Below are positions 8,678-17,247 of a stretch of 64,000 nucleotides of DNA, piece by piece. Under the pieces are notes generated by a model that had not been told where the DNA came from, did no database searches, and was given only the letters and a program-made list of their open reading frames with translations. How positions within the stretch are numbered: the stretch's first letter is position 1; the number at the start of each line of letters is the position of its first letter. Both the position numbers and the translations under genes were made by a program. The DNA comes from Brevundimonas pishanensis (GTDB taxonomy: Bacteria; Pseudomonadota; Alphaproteobacteria; Caulobacterales; Caulobacteraceae). The stretch spans positions 1 through 64,000 of the forward strand of contig NZ_JAJKBG010000007.1 in assembly GCF_022750635.1 (NCBI RefSeq). The letters run 5' to 3'.

Positions 8678-9214
8678 TTGAGTGCGCAAAATCCACCCCT
8701 GTCGGGTGAAATCGATCTTGCAGATGCAGTCATCGTCGCACTGGGCGCGAATGACAAGGGGCAGTTTGCCACGTGCCAGCAAGGCTTGGAGCGCGCGCTG
8801 GAGCAGTTGGAAGCCAGCGGATGCCGTATCATCGCCCGCTCGGACTGGTGGGAATCCGCCGCCTGGCCCAACCCCAGTGATCCGCCCTTTATCAATGGCG
8901 TGATCGTTATCGAAACCGAACACAGCCCAAAGGCGCTGATGGCTCTCCTTTCGCGAATCGAGGACCGACTAGGGCGGGTGCGTTCGGTCCGGAACGCTCC
9001 GCGCACTTTGGATCTGGATTTGATTGCCTATGGTCGGGTGACCGACGACCTGGACGGCCTGTATCTGCCGCATCCCAGGGCGGAAGAGCGCCTGTTTGTC
9101 ATGGGGCCCCTTGCGCAGATCGCCCCGCACTGGCGGCATCCGCTCAGCCACAAGACGGCTCAAGCGCTTGCGGCCAGCGCGACCGTCGGGCGGGATGCAA
9201 AGCCGGTGATTTAA
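8678..9214 (+). CDS. folK: 7,8-dihydro-6-hydroxymethylpterin pyrophosphokinase FolK
   Basis: A 178-residue enzyme that transfers pyrophosphate from ATP to hydroxymethyl-dihydropterin in folate synthesis. Family marks are VIVALGAN near the start, the FINGVIVIET core strand, and the signature GRVRSVRNAPRTLDLDLIAYG, whose aspartates bind magnesium. The C-terminal LPHPRAEERLFVMGPLAQIAP block is typical. The start is TTG at 8678. Other folate genes (folB, folP) are not nearby, so it stands alone. Confidence 0.93.
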   Translation: MSAQNPPLSGEIDLADAVIVALGANDKGQFATCQQGLERALEQLEASGCRIIARSDWWESAAWPNPSDPPFINGVIVIETEHSPKALMALLSRIEDRLGRVRSVRNAPRTLDLDLIAYGRVTDDLDGLYLPHPRAEERLFVMGPLAQIAPHWRHPLSHKTAQALAASATVGRDAKPVI

Positions 9215-9328
9215 GACGAAAGCCGCGAATATCTCGCTGTTTTCCTGCCGAAAGCGGGTCGGTTGCCGTTGCACAACTGGCCTCGCTTCTATATTTTGTG
9301 TGGTTCTCCCTGTCGCCCGAGGAATTTC

Positions 9329-9688
9329 ATGGCCCGCGTCACTGTCGAAGATTGCATCGAAAAGGTGCCGAACCGCTTTGGTCTGGTTCTGCTGGCTGGT
9401 CACCGTGCGCGTAACATCGCCAACGGTGCTGCGCTGACCATCGACCGCGACAATGACAAGAACCCTGTCGTTGCCCTGCGCGAACTGGCTGACGAAACCG
9501 TCAAGCCGGACGAACTGTACGAAAACATCATCACCACCCTGCAGCGCGTCGACGAACGCACTGAGGCCGAGGATGAAGCCGAAGTCGTGGCGCTGCTGGC
9601 CGAGCCGCAGCACATGAACATGGCTGAAGCCGAACTGATCCGTGCGCTGCAAAGCGACCGTGACGGTGGCCAGGAGGAACGCTACTGA
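9329..9688 (+). CDS. rpoZ: RNA polymerase omega subunit
   Basis: A 119-residue omega subunit that chaperones and stabilises beta-prime. The sequence opens [28 protein letters not shown], the conserved core, with a longer acidic C-terminal tail than the E. coli protein. The ATG at 9329 follows gagga; an upstream in-frame extension lacks homology and is not used. It is immediately followed by the Rsh gene, the classic rpoZ-spoT order; omega and (p)ppGpp synthesis are functionally linked because ppGpp binds near omega. Confidence 0.95.
   Translation: MARVTVEDCIEKVPNRFGLVLLAGHRARNIANGAALTIDRDNDKNPVVALRELADETVKPDELYENIITTLQRVDERTEAEDEAEVVALLAEPQHMNMAEAELIRALQSDRDGGQEERY
9672..9687 (+). promoter_or_regulatory. 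Strong Shine-Dalgarno placed for a CTG codon at the rpoZ stop
   Basis: AGGAGG at 9672-9677 is followed after seven bases by CTG at 9685, which overlaps the rpoZ TGA (CTGA) and is in frame with rsh. All codons from 9685 into rsh are open. The site also encodes the last rpoZ residues (GQEERY), so it may be coincidence. Confidence 0.4.
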
Positions 9689-9852
9689 CGGCACAGCCTG
9701 TCACTGGCGTCACTATTATTCCGGCGCGTCCTTCGGCGGAAACGCCGTCGGCTGAGCCTACCGAGAAATCGGTTTCAACGGCGTCGTCCCCATCAGGGGC
9801 GGCGCCGTTGGCGTCTGCGGCATCTGGTCCCGGTGGCCGCCGCACCCCTGTG

Positions 9853-12006
9853 ATGCGTCAGTTTGAGTTGATCGACGCCGTAAAGGCCTATGATCCAACT
9901 GCCGATGAGGCCTTGCTCAACAAGGCCTATGTTTATGCGATGAAGATGCACGGCTCGCAGTTGCGGGCCTCTGGCGATCCGTATTTCGCGCACCCGATCC
10001 AGGTGGCCGGTATTCTGACCGACTACAAATTGGATACGGCGACCATCGTGACGGCGCTGCTGCATGATGTGGTGGAGGACACCTCTGCCACGCGTGACGA
10101 CATCGCCGCCATGTTCGGCGAAGAGATTGCTGTGCTGGTAGAGGGCGTGACCAAGCTGTCGCGTCTGGAGCTTCAGGCCGAGCATACGCGTCAGGCCGAG
10201 AACCTCCGCAAATTCATCCTCGCCATTTCGCGCGACGTGCGGGTGCTGCTGGTCAAGCTGGCGGACCGCCTGCACAACATGCGCACGCTCCAGTACGTAA
10301 AGCCTGAAAAGCGCGAGCGCATCAGCCGCGAAACGTTGGAAGTCTATGCGCCGCTTGGCCGCTCGATCGGTATCCACTCGATCGCGTCGGAGCTGGAAGA
10401 GCTGGCGTTCACGCACCTGAACTCCACAGCCCGCACGGCCATCGAGCGTCGCCTCGAAGCTTTGAAGCTGGAGCATGGCAGCGCCATCCAGACTGTCTCG
10501 AAAGAGATTGTGCGCGTCCTCGAAGAGCAGGACCTGTCCGCCTTCGTCAAAGGTCGCGAGAAGACCCCGTATTCGATCTGGCGCAAGCTGCAGCGCAAGA
10601 CGGTGGGCTTCTCGTCGCTGTCCGACATCTATGGCTTCCGAGTGATCGTGGAGACAGAGGACGACTGTTATCGCGCACTGGGGATCATCCACCGCGCGTG
10701 GCCCATGGTGCCGGACCGCTTCAAGGACTTCATCTCGACGCCCAAGTCGAACAACTATCGCTCGTTGCATACGACCGTCGTTGGCCCCGGTGGCCTGAAG
10801 GTTGAAATGCAGATCCGCACCGAGGCGATGGACCGTGTCGCCGAAGACGGCGTGGCTGCGCACTGGCGCTATAAAAATGAATCCTACGGCTTCGACCGTG
10901 AAGCTATGGAAGCCGATGGTGGCCGTGACCCGCTGCTGAACCTGCGCCATCTGGTGCAGGTGATCGAGCACGGGGAGGGCGGCGAAGACTGGGTCGAGCA
11001 CGCCAAGCTCGAGATGTATCTCGATCAGGTGTTCGTCTTTACGCCCAAGGGTACGCTGATCAGCCTGCCGCGCGGCGGTATGGCGCTGGACTTCGCCTAT
11101 GCAGTGCATACCGAGGTCGGCGATACCGCCGTCGGTGTGAAGATCAATGGTGAACTCAAGCCTATGCGCACGGCCCTGCAAAACGGGGACGTCGTAGAGA
11201 TCATTCGCGGCTCCAAGGCCGAGGTGCCGACCGACTGGCGCAGCCTGACCGTGACGGGCCGCGCCCGTTCGGCCATCCGTCGCCATATCCGCACCTCCGA
11301 GCGCGAAGAGTTCATCAAGCTGGGCCGAGCGTCGCTGGAGCAAACTCTGGCCCATGCGGGCAAGTCGCTTAAGGACGTGACGCTCAAGTCGGCGCTAGAA
11401 ACCCTCACGGTCGCCAGCGAGGACGACCTGTTCGACGCCGTCGGACGCGGGCGTATTCCGGTGACACGTGTCGCGGAAATCCTGTTCCCCGCCCTGAAGG
11501 ACCAACTGCAGTCCCATGGTCAGCGCAAGAGGATCGAGGCGTCCTCGGCCCGTCTGTTTGTGCGCGGCTCGGGCCTGACGCCGGGGGTCAGTATCCACTT
11601 TGGTGAGTGCTGCTGTCCGGTTCCGGGTGACCGCATTGTCGGCATCCATGAACCCGACGTTGGCCTGACGGTCCACACCATCGACTGCCAATCGCTGGCG
11701 GACTACGCCGACGACGACAGCGTATGGCGCGACATGCAGTGGACACCGCAAGCGGAACGCGAAGGCATCGGTGCCGTCCGGTTGGCGGCAACCATGCGCA
11801 ATGCACCGGGCGTTCTTGGGCAGGTGGCCACGATCATCGGCGAGGCAGGGGGCAATATCCTCAACCTGTCGCTGGCCCACCGACAGTATGACTTCTTCGA
11901 CGTCACGCTGGACGTAGAAGTGAAGGACGCCCGCCACGCGACCATGATTCTGGCTGCATTGAGAGCCAACCCGTCGGTAGATACGGTTGACCGCGTTCGC
12001 GGCTGA
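9853..12006 (+). CDS. spoT: Bifunctional (p)ppGpp synthetase/hydrolase (Rsh, SpoT)
   Basis: A RelA/SpoT-family stringent-response enzyme. An HD hydrolase domain (HPIQVAG, LLHDVVEDT) is followed by a synthetase domain (YGFRVIVET, KDFISTPKSNNYRSLHTTV, EMQIRTEAMD), a TGS domain (VFVFTPKG..), a CCCPVPGD cysteine-histidine region and a C-terminal ACT domain. Both catalytic halves look intact, as expected for a single alphaproteobacterial Rsh. The start is uncertain. ATG 9853 (MRQFELIDAV) matches the usual alphaproteobacterial start, TTG 9808 adds 15 residues, and a CTG at 9685 would add 56 Ala/Pro/Ser-rich residues behind an ideal ribosome-binding site. Confidence 0.95.
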   Translation: MRQFELIDAVKAYDPTADEALLNKAYVYAMKMHGSQLRASGDPYFAHPIQVAGILTDYKLDTATIVTALLHDVVEDTSATRDDIAAMFGEEIAVLVEGVTKLSRLELQAEHTRQAENLRKFILAISRDVRVLLVKLADRLHNMRTLQYVKPEKRERISRETLEVYAPLGRSIGIHSIASELEELAFTHLNSTARTAIERRLEALKLEHGSAIQTVSKEIVRVLEEQDLSAFVKGREKTPYSIWRKLQRKTVGFSSLSDIYGFRVIVETEDDCYRALGIIHRAWPMVPDRFKDFISTPKSNNYRSLHTTVVGPGGLKVEMQIRTEAMDRVAEDGVAAHWRYKNESYGFDREAMEADGGRDPLLNLRHLVQVIEHGEGGEDWVEHAKLEMYLDQVFVFTPKGTLISLPRGGMALDFAYAVHTEVGDTAVGVKINGELKPMRTALQNGDVVEIIRGSKAEVPTDWRSLTVTGRARSAIRRHIRTSEREEFIKLGRASLEQTLAHAGKSLKDVTLKSALETLTVASEDDLFDAVGRGRIPVTRVAEILFPALKDQLQSHGQRKRIEASSARLFVRGSGLTPGVSIHFGECCCPVPGDRIVGIHEPDVGLTVHTIDCQSLADYADDDSVWRDMQWTPQAEREGIGAVRLAATMRNAPGVLGQVATIIGEAGGNILNLSLAHRQYDFFDVTLDVEVKDARHATMILAALRANPSVDTVDRVRG

Positions 12007-12026
12007 TCAGGCCAGAGGACCAAATC

Positions 12027-12791
12027 ATGGATGACGAACAGCGCCGCGCGGCCAATGCTGCCCAACTGGCATCACCGTCCTATCGCATGGCGGCGATGGA
12101 CCCTGATTTCCTGTTGGGCGATTCAATGCGCGGCGTGCGTTTCCAGATGGAATACGCCAAGGCCGAGGAAGCCCTGAAGGCATGGGGCGTCCGCTCGACC
12201 ATTGTGGTGTTTGGGAGCGCGCGGGTGGCTGTCGCGCATCGATGGTACGAAGGCGCGCGGGCCTTTGGCCGTCTGGCGTCTGAGCGCGGAGGTGCCATCC
12301 GTAATACAGTCGGACAGCCTCGTGATAACGTCATCGCCACGGGCGGCGGCCCCGGCATTATGGAAGCGGCCAACCGCGGGGCGGCCGAGGCGGGCGCACC
12401 CTCCATCGGCTTTAACATCACCCTGCCGCACGAGCAGGTTCCAAACCCCTACAGCACGCCCGAACTGACCTTCCGGTTCCATTACTTCGCCATGCGCAAG
12501 ATGCATCTGGCCATGCGGGCCAATGCGCTGGTGGTGTTCCCGGGCGGGTTCGGGACTTTGGACGAACTGTTTGAAATCCTGACGCTTCGTCAGACGGGTA
12601 AGGCACCGCCTATACCGATCGTACTGTTTGACGAAGGTTATTGGCGCAGCATCATCAACTTCGAGGCGCTCGCCGAGCACGGAATGATCAAGCCTGACGA
12701 TATGGGTTTATTCTCGTTCGCTGACGATGCCCAGACAGTCTGGGACAAGCTGCTGGAAGGTGGCCTGGCTCCCGGCGAGAATATAGATTGA
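12027..12791 (+). CDS. LOG-family (Rossmann) nucleotide phosphoribohydrolase-like protein
   Basis: A 254-residue member of the LOG/TIGR00730 family, often misnamed lysine decarboxylase. It has the paired motifs GGGPGIMEAANRGA and VVFPGGFGTLDELFEILTLRQTGK, the latter being the PGGxGTxxE catalytic signature that cleaves the N-glycosidic bond of nucleoside monophosphates (as in cytokinin activation). The family's physiological substrate in bacteria is usually AMP or unknown. It starts 20 bases after rsh and is probably cotranscribed; pyrE, another PRPP/nucleotide gene, follows. The longer N-terminal region before the Rossmann fold matches the larger subgroup. Confidence 0.85.
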   Translation: MDDEQRRAANAAQLASPSYRMAAMDPDFLLGDSMRGVRFQMEYAKAEEALKAWGVRSTIVVFGSARVAVAHRWYEGARAFGRLASERGGAIRNTVGQPRDNVIATGGGPGIMEAANRGAAEAGAPSIGFNITLPHEQVPNPYSTPELTFRFHYFAMRKMHLAMRANALVVFPGGFGTLDELFEILTLRQTGKAPPIPIVLFDEGYWRSIINFEALAEHGMIKPDDMGLFSFADDAQTVWDKLLEGGLAPGENID

Positions 12792-12839
12792 TCCCTTGGC
12801 CCTTGAGGGGCAGGGCCGGCAAGGCTAAGGACCGCGTTC

Positions 12840-13424
12840 ATGAACACTGAAGACGTCCTCAACGAGTTCCGCGAAGCCGGCGCCCTGCGCGAAGGCCATT
12901 TTGTTCTTTCCTCGGGTCTGCACAGCCCCGTTTTCCTCCAGAAGAACCTCGTGTTCATGGACGGCGAACGCTGCGAGCGTCTGTGCAAGGCACTGGCCGA
13001 AAAGATCGTTGCCACGGTTGGGCCTGTTGACGCGGCGATCTCGCCTGCGGTCGGCGGCATTATTCCTGGCTATGAAACCGCCAAACACTTGAAAGTCCGC
13101 TCGATGTACGTCGAGCGCGTGGACGGCGAGTTCAAGCTGCGTCGCGGCTTCTCGGTAGAGCCGGGCGAGAAGGTCGTCATGGTCGAGGACATCGTCACGA
13201 CGGGCCTGTCGTCGCGTGAATGTATCGAAGCCATCAAGAAGGCGGGAGGCGACGTGATCGCTGCGGCCTGCGTCGTTGACCGCTCGGGCGGCAAGGCAGA
13301 CGTTGGTGTGCCGTTGATTGCCTTGGCTACGCTCGACGTTCCGGCCTATCCTGCGGACGCGCTGCCGCCGGAACTGGCGGCATTGCCAGTTGAAGATCCG
13401 GGCAGCCGTCGTCTGTCCAAGTAA
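12840..13424 (+). CDS. pyrE: Orotate phosphoribosyltransferase PyrE
   Basis: A 194-residue type I phosphoribosyltransferase converting orotate and PRPP to OMP in pyrimidine synthesis. The PRPP-binding loop is [14 protein letters not shown], and the N-terminal substrate loop is [18 protein letters not shown]. Length is normal for the short alphaproteobacterial form. The ATG at 12840 follows a purine-rich caaggctaaggacc stretch 48 bases after the LOG gene. pdxJ follows after 11 bases, so they are almost certainly in one transcript. Confidence 0.96.
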   Translation: MNTEDVLNEFREAGALREGHFVLSSGLHSPVFLQKNLVFMDGERCERLCKALAEKIVATVGPVDAAISPAVGGIIPGYETAKHLKVRSMYVERVDGEFKLRRGFSVEPGEKVVMVEDIVTTGLSSRECIEAIKKAGGDVIAAACVVDRSGGKADVGVPLIALATLDVPAYPADALPPELAALPVEDPGSRRLSK

Positions 13425-13435
13425 GGAAGTACCCG

Positions 13436-14188
13436 ATGACCCGTCACGTTCGCCTTGGCGTCAATATCGACCACGTCGCCACGGTTCGTAACGCGCGTGG
13501 CGGGGCACATCCCGATCCCGCGCGAGCGGCCGAACAGGCGCTCGCGGCGGGGGCTGACGGAATTACTGCGCACCTGCGCGAAGACCGTCGCCACATCACC
13601 GATGCCGACATCGATGTGTTGAGCGCGCTTTGCCGGCGTGCCAACCGTCCGTTGAACCTCGAAATGGCCGTGACGGACGAGATGCTGGCTATCGCTCTGC
13701 GTCACAAGCCGCACGCGGCCTGTCTGGTGCCGGAACGCCGCGAAGAAGTGACAACCGAGGGCGGCCTTGCTGTTGCGGGCCACGAGGCGCGTATCCAGCC
13801 GGTCGTAAAGGCGCTGGCCGATGCGGGTATCCGCGTTTCCCTGTTTATCGAACCGTCCGAAGAACAGGTTGCTTCGGCCGCGGCCGTCGGTGCTCAGGTG
13901 GTCGAGTTCCATACCGGCCGATATTGCCACCTGTCCGGAGCGGACCGCGCGGTGGAGTTTGATCGGTTGAAGGCGGCTGCTACTCAGGCCCATGGGCTGG
14001 GGCTGGAAGTCCACGCCGGCCACGGATTGGACTATGCGACGGCCGCGACCATTCTGGATATTCCCGAGATTGTCGAACTGAACATCGGCCATTTCCTGAT
14101 CGGGGAGGCGGTGTTTGTGGGATTGGACGCTGCGATCCGCCGCATGCGTGCCGCTATGGATGCGGCTCTGCTGGGGAACGGCGCGTGA
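13436..14188 (+). CDS. pdxJ: Pyridoxine 5'-phosphate synthase PdxJ
   Basis: A 250-residue TIM-barrel enzyme that makes pyridoxine 5'-phosphate from 1-deoxyxylulose 5-phosphate and 3-amino-2-oxopropyl phosphate. The opening [18 protein letters not shown] is the family signature, followed by [12 protein letters not shown] and the [11 protein letters not shown] and [14 protein letters not shown] phosphate-binding segments. Length is typical. The pdxJ-acpS pair is widespread; here the acpS GTG overlaps the pdxJ TGA (GTGA), implying translational coupling. Confidence 0.96.
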   Translation: MTRHVRLGVNIDHVATVRNARGGAHPDPARAAEQALAAGADGITAHLREDRRHITDADIDVLSALCRRANRPLNLEMAVTDEMLAIALRHKPHAACLVPERREEVTTEGGLAVAGHEARIQPVVKALADAGIRVSLFIEPSEEQVASAAAVGAQVVEFHTGRYCHLSGADRAVEFDRLKAAATQAHGLGLEVHAGHGLDYATAATILDIPEIVELNIGHFLIGEAVFVGLDAAIRRMRAAMDAALLGNGA

Positions 14189-14586
14189 TTATCGGCATCG
14201 GCTCCGATCTGTGCGACATCCGCCGGATCGAGGAGACGCTGGAGCGGTTTGGCGACCGTTTCAAGAAGCGGTGCTTTACACCGATCGAGATCGCCCGTTC
14301 GGACCGCAAGCCTGATCCATCGTGGAGCTATGCAAAGCGTTTTGCCGCAAAGGAAGCCTGCGCTAAGGCGCTGGGGACGGGCATAAGGTCCGACGTTTAC
14401 TGGCGCGACATGGGGGTGGTGAACCTGCCGTCCGGTAAGCCGACGCTTCAGTTGACGGGCAATGCCGCCGAGCATTTGCAGCGCCTCACGCCCCAAGGCC
14501 ACACGGCGCACATCCATCTGACGATGACCGATGAATACCCGTATTCTCAAGCATTCGTAATCATCGAAGCCTTGCCCGCCGCCTGA
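14185..14586 (+). CDS. acpS: Holo-[acyl-carrier-protein] synthase AcpS
   Basis: A 133-residue 4'-phosphopantetheinyl transferase that activates acyl carrier protein for fatty-acid synthesis. The metal-binding aspartate is in [15 protein letters not shown], and the second signature is [18 protein letters not shown]. The start is GTG at 14185, overlapping the pdxJ stop by four bases. The C-terminal strand [20 protein letters not shown] is conserved. lepB follows about 50 bases later. Confidence 0.95.
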   Translation: MIIGIGSDLCDIRRIEETLERFGDRFKKRCFTPIEIARSDRKPDPSWSYAKRFAAKEACAKALGTGIRSDVYWRDMGVVNLPSGKPTLQLTGNAAEHLQRLTPQGHTAHIHLTMTDEYPYSQAFVIIEALPAA

Positions 14587-14638
14587 TCAGAGATTAGGCG
14601 GATATAAACCTCGCACGGTGCGGGGATTCGAGCAGACC

Positions 14639-15565
14639 ATGAGCGACGACACCAAGGCTGAGTTTGGTGAAGCGGACGCGGCATTCGATACGCCAGCCCG
14701 CCAACCCGTTTGGAGTGACGAAGGAGATGCCCCTTTCGATCTGGGGGATGATCCGGAAGCCCTTGAAAGCGAAAAGCCGATAACTGCGCCGCGGCGCCGA
14801 AAGAAGGCCAAACCTGTGACCGAGAAAAAGTCCGCGGCGAACGAGACCGTCGAAATCATCAAGACGATTGTCTTCGCTCTGTTGATTGCACTGGTCGTTC
14901 GCGTCCTGTTGTTCCAGCCCTTCACCATTCCGTCGGCCTCGATGGAGCCGAACCTGTACGAGGGCGACTATATCGTCGTGTCCAAGTGGTCTTACGGCTA
15001 TTCCAAGCATTCGATCCCGTTCAGCCCGCCGCTGTTTGAGGGTCGTGTCTTTGGCAAGGCTCCGGCGCGTGGCGACATCGCCGTGTTCAAGCTGCCGCGT
15101 GACACCAAGGTTGACTACATCAAGCGCGTGATCGGCCTTCCGGGTGACAAGGTGCAGATGCGTGGCGGCAAGCTGTTCATCAATGACCAGCCTGTTGACG
15201 ACGTCGTGGTCACCCAGGCCGAGATGAACGACCTGTTCGGCACCCGTTCGCTGGCCAAGGTCCGCGAAACCATTCCAGGCGGCAAGACCTTCATGACGCA
15301 GGACTTCGGTCCAAACTTCGAACTGGACAATACGCCCGTCTTCGAAGTCCCGACCGGCCACTACTTCATGATGGGTGACAACCGCGACAACTCGATCGAC
15401 AGCCGCGTTGAAATGTCGATGGGCGTTGGCATGGTTCCGGAAGAGAACCTCGTCGGTAAGGCGCAGGTTATTCTGGTGTCGTGGTCGCCGGGTGCGAGCC
15501 TGTTCAATCCGGTCAGCTGGTTCTCCAAGCTGCGTCCGAGCCGCTTCTTCCAAAAGTTGAGCTAA
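14639..15565 (+). CDS. lepB: Signal peptidase I LepB
   Basis: An inner-membrane serine/lysine protease that cleaves signal peptides of exported proteins. The catalytic serine is in FTIPSASMEPNL and the general-base lysine in YIKRVIGLPGDKV; GDNRDNSIDSR is the conserved box E. One transmembrane segment (about residues 72-90, IIKTIVFALLIALVVRVLLF) precedes the periplasmic domain. Before it lies a roughly 65-residue charged cytoplasmic tail with an RRRKK cluster. I chose ATG 14639 over the GTG seven codons upstream. The rnc start overlaps the lepB stop (TAATG), part of the conserved lepB-rnc-era order. Confidence 0.95.
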   Translation: MSDDTKAEFGEADAAFDTPARQPVWSDEGDAPFDLGDDPEALESEKPITAPRRRKKAKPVTEKKSAANETVEIIKTIVFALLIALVVRVLLFQPFTIPSASMEPNLYEGDYIVVSKWSYGYSKHSIPFSPPLFEGRVFGKAPARGDIAVFKLPRDTKVDYIKRVIGLPGDKVQMRGGKLFINDQPVDDVVVTQAEMNDLFGTRSLAKVRETIPGGKTFMTQDFGPNFELDNTPVFEVPTGHYFMMGDNRDNSIDSRVEMSMGVGMVPEENLVGKAQVILVSWSPGASLFNPVSWFSKLRPSRFFQKLS

Positions 15566-16275
15566 TGGCCCCCAACATCAACCAGAGGGCTGTCGCGATT
15601 CAAAAGCTGATGGCCAATCTGGGCTATGAGTTTTCCAACCGCGACCTGCTGGAGCGGGCGTTGACCCATTCCAGCGTCAGCGACGGCTCCTTCTCGGGGC
15701 CGGGCGATAACGAACGCCTCGAGTTCCTCGGTGACCGCGTGCTGGGTCTGCTGGTCGCGGACATGCTGGTGCGCGACTTCCCCGAGGCCGATGAGGGTAA
15801 GCTTTCCGCGCGCCTGCATTCGCTGGTCGACAAGAGCGCCTGCGCCCGTGTCGGCGAAGCGCTGGGTATCGGTCCTGCTCTTCGACTTTCCGCCGGTGAA
15901 ACCAAGACCGGTGGCCGCAGAAAGGCCGGAGTTATAGCCGATGCTGTAGAGGCTATTCTGGCGGCTGTTTATCGCGACGGCGGTCTGGATGCCGCCCGGG
16001 GCGTTTTCGAACGCGCATGGGCGAAGGAACTGGCTTCCCCGCCGGAACCGGCAATCGTGAACCCCAAGTCGGCGCTTCAGGAATGGGCGCAAGGACAGGG
16101 TCGCCCCTTGCCAACCTATACCATTAAGGAGCGTAGTGGCTCCGACCATGCCCCGACCTTCAAGGTCGAGGTTGTCGTTCAGGGCTATGAACCGGCTCTG
16201 GCGACAGGACATTCAAGACAGGAAGCCGAGAAGGCCGCTGCTGTCGCACTTATGAAACGTGAAGGCGTAATTTGA
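15565..16275 (+). CDS. rnc: Ribonuclease III
   Basis: A 236-residue double-strand-specific endonuclease that matures rRNA and some mRNAs. The signature is ERLEFLGDRVLG, and a second acidic cluster lies in IADAVEAILAAVY. A double-stranded RNA-binding domain occupies the last 70 residues (PKSALQEWAQGQG.., GHSRQEAEKAAAVALM). The open frame extends upstream, but the ATG at 15565, overlapping the lepB TAA, gives the normal length. The era start overlaps the rnc stop. Confidence 0.96.
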   Translation: MAPNINQRAVAIQKLMANLGYEFSNRDLLERALTHSSVSDGSFSGPGDNERLEFLGDRVLGLLVADMLVRDFPEADEGKLSARLHSLVDKSACARVGEALGIGPALRLSAGETKTGGRRKAGVIADAVEAILAAVYRDGGLDAARGVFERAWAKELASPPEPAIVNPKSALQEWAQGQGRPLPTYTIKERSGSDHAPTFKVEVVVQGYEPALATGHSRQEAEKAAAVALMKREGVI

Positions 16276-17240
16276 CCGAGACTGAAAACACCCCCGTCCA
16301 GACCGAACAGCAGCGCGCAGGCTTTGCCGCCATCATTGGCGCGCCCAATGCTGGCAAGTCCACGCTGGTAAACCGGCTGACGGGATCCAAGGTTTCGATC
16401 GTTACCCAGAAGGTTCAAACAACGCGCTTCCCCGTGCGCGGCATTGCCATGCACGACGCTGCCCAGATCGTTCTGGTCGACACCCCCGGCGTGTTCAACC
16501 CGCGCCGCCGCCTCGACCGCGCCATGGTCGCATCGGCGTGGGCCGGTGCCGAAGACGCTGATGTCGTGGTTCACCTTGTTGACGCTCAGGCACACCTTGG
16601 TGCCCAAAGCCGTGACGGCACGCCGGCAGACCGCAAGTCGGCCGAAGACACCGAAACGATCATCAAGAATCTGAACAAGATGGGCCAGAAGGTTATTCTG
16701 GCGCTGAACAAAATCGACGGAATGCGTCGCGACACCCTGCTGGCGCTGTCGCACAAGCTTTTCGAAACGGGTGCCTATTCGGAGGTCTTCATGATCTCGG
16801 CGGAATCGGGCGACGGCGTGGACGACCTGAAAGCTCGTCTCGCGTCCGCCATGCCGCAAGGCCCGTGGCTATACCCTGAAGATCAGGCTGCGGACGTTCC
16901 TGCCCGCGTTCTGGCCGCAGAAATTACCCGCGAGAAGGTCTATCTGCGCGTCCACGAAGAGCTCCCGTATTCGGCAGCTGTCGAGACGACCAGCTTTGAA
17001 GATCGTCCTGACGGTTCGGCCCGCATCGAGCAGACCATCTATGTTGAACGTGAAAGCCAGCGCCCGATCGTTTTGGGCAAGGGCGGCCAGACCCTGAAAT
17101 GGATCGGCCAGAAGTCGCGCGAAGAACTGGAAGTGCTGTTCGATCGCAAAATCCACCTGTTCGTGACGGTCAAGGTTGATCCGAAATGGCAGGACACCAA
17201 GGCCATGTACTCGCAGTTCGGCCTCGAATTCGACGTTTAA
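16272..17240 (+). CDS. era: GTPase Era
   Basis: A 322-residue GTPase for 16S rRNA and 30S subunit maturation. G-domain motifs are GAPNAGKS (G1), VDTPGV (G3) and NKID (G4). A C-terminal KH domain contains PIVLGKGGQTLKWIGQKSR with the GxxG loop. The start is TTG at 16272, whose last bases form the rnc TGA (TTGA), so translation is likely coupled. The order lepB-rnc-era is common, but recO, usually next, is displaced by about 3.5 kb here. Confidence 0.96.
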   Translation: MTETENTPVQTEQQRAGFAAIIGAPNAGKSTLVNRLTGSKVSIVTQKVQTTRFPVRGIAMHDAAQIVLVDTPGVFNPRRRLDRAMVASAWAGAEDADVVVHLVDAQAHLGAQSRDGTPADRKSAEDTETIIKNLNKMGQKVILALNKIDGMRRDTLLALSHKLFETGAYSEVFMISAESGDGVDDLKARLASAMPQGPWLYPEDQAADVPARVLAAEITREKVYLRVHEELPYSAAVETTSFEDRPDGSARIEQTIYVERESQRPIVLGKGGQTLKWIGQKSREELEVLFDRKIHLFVTVKVDPKWQDTKAMYSQFGLEFDV

Positions 17241-17247
17241 GAGTTCA

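Noticed and set aside
9793-11355. 520-codon minus-strand frame opposite rsh
   Set aside because: A shadow of the intact Rsh catalytic domains; composition is typical of antisense frames.
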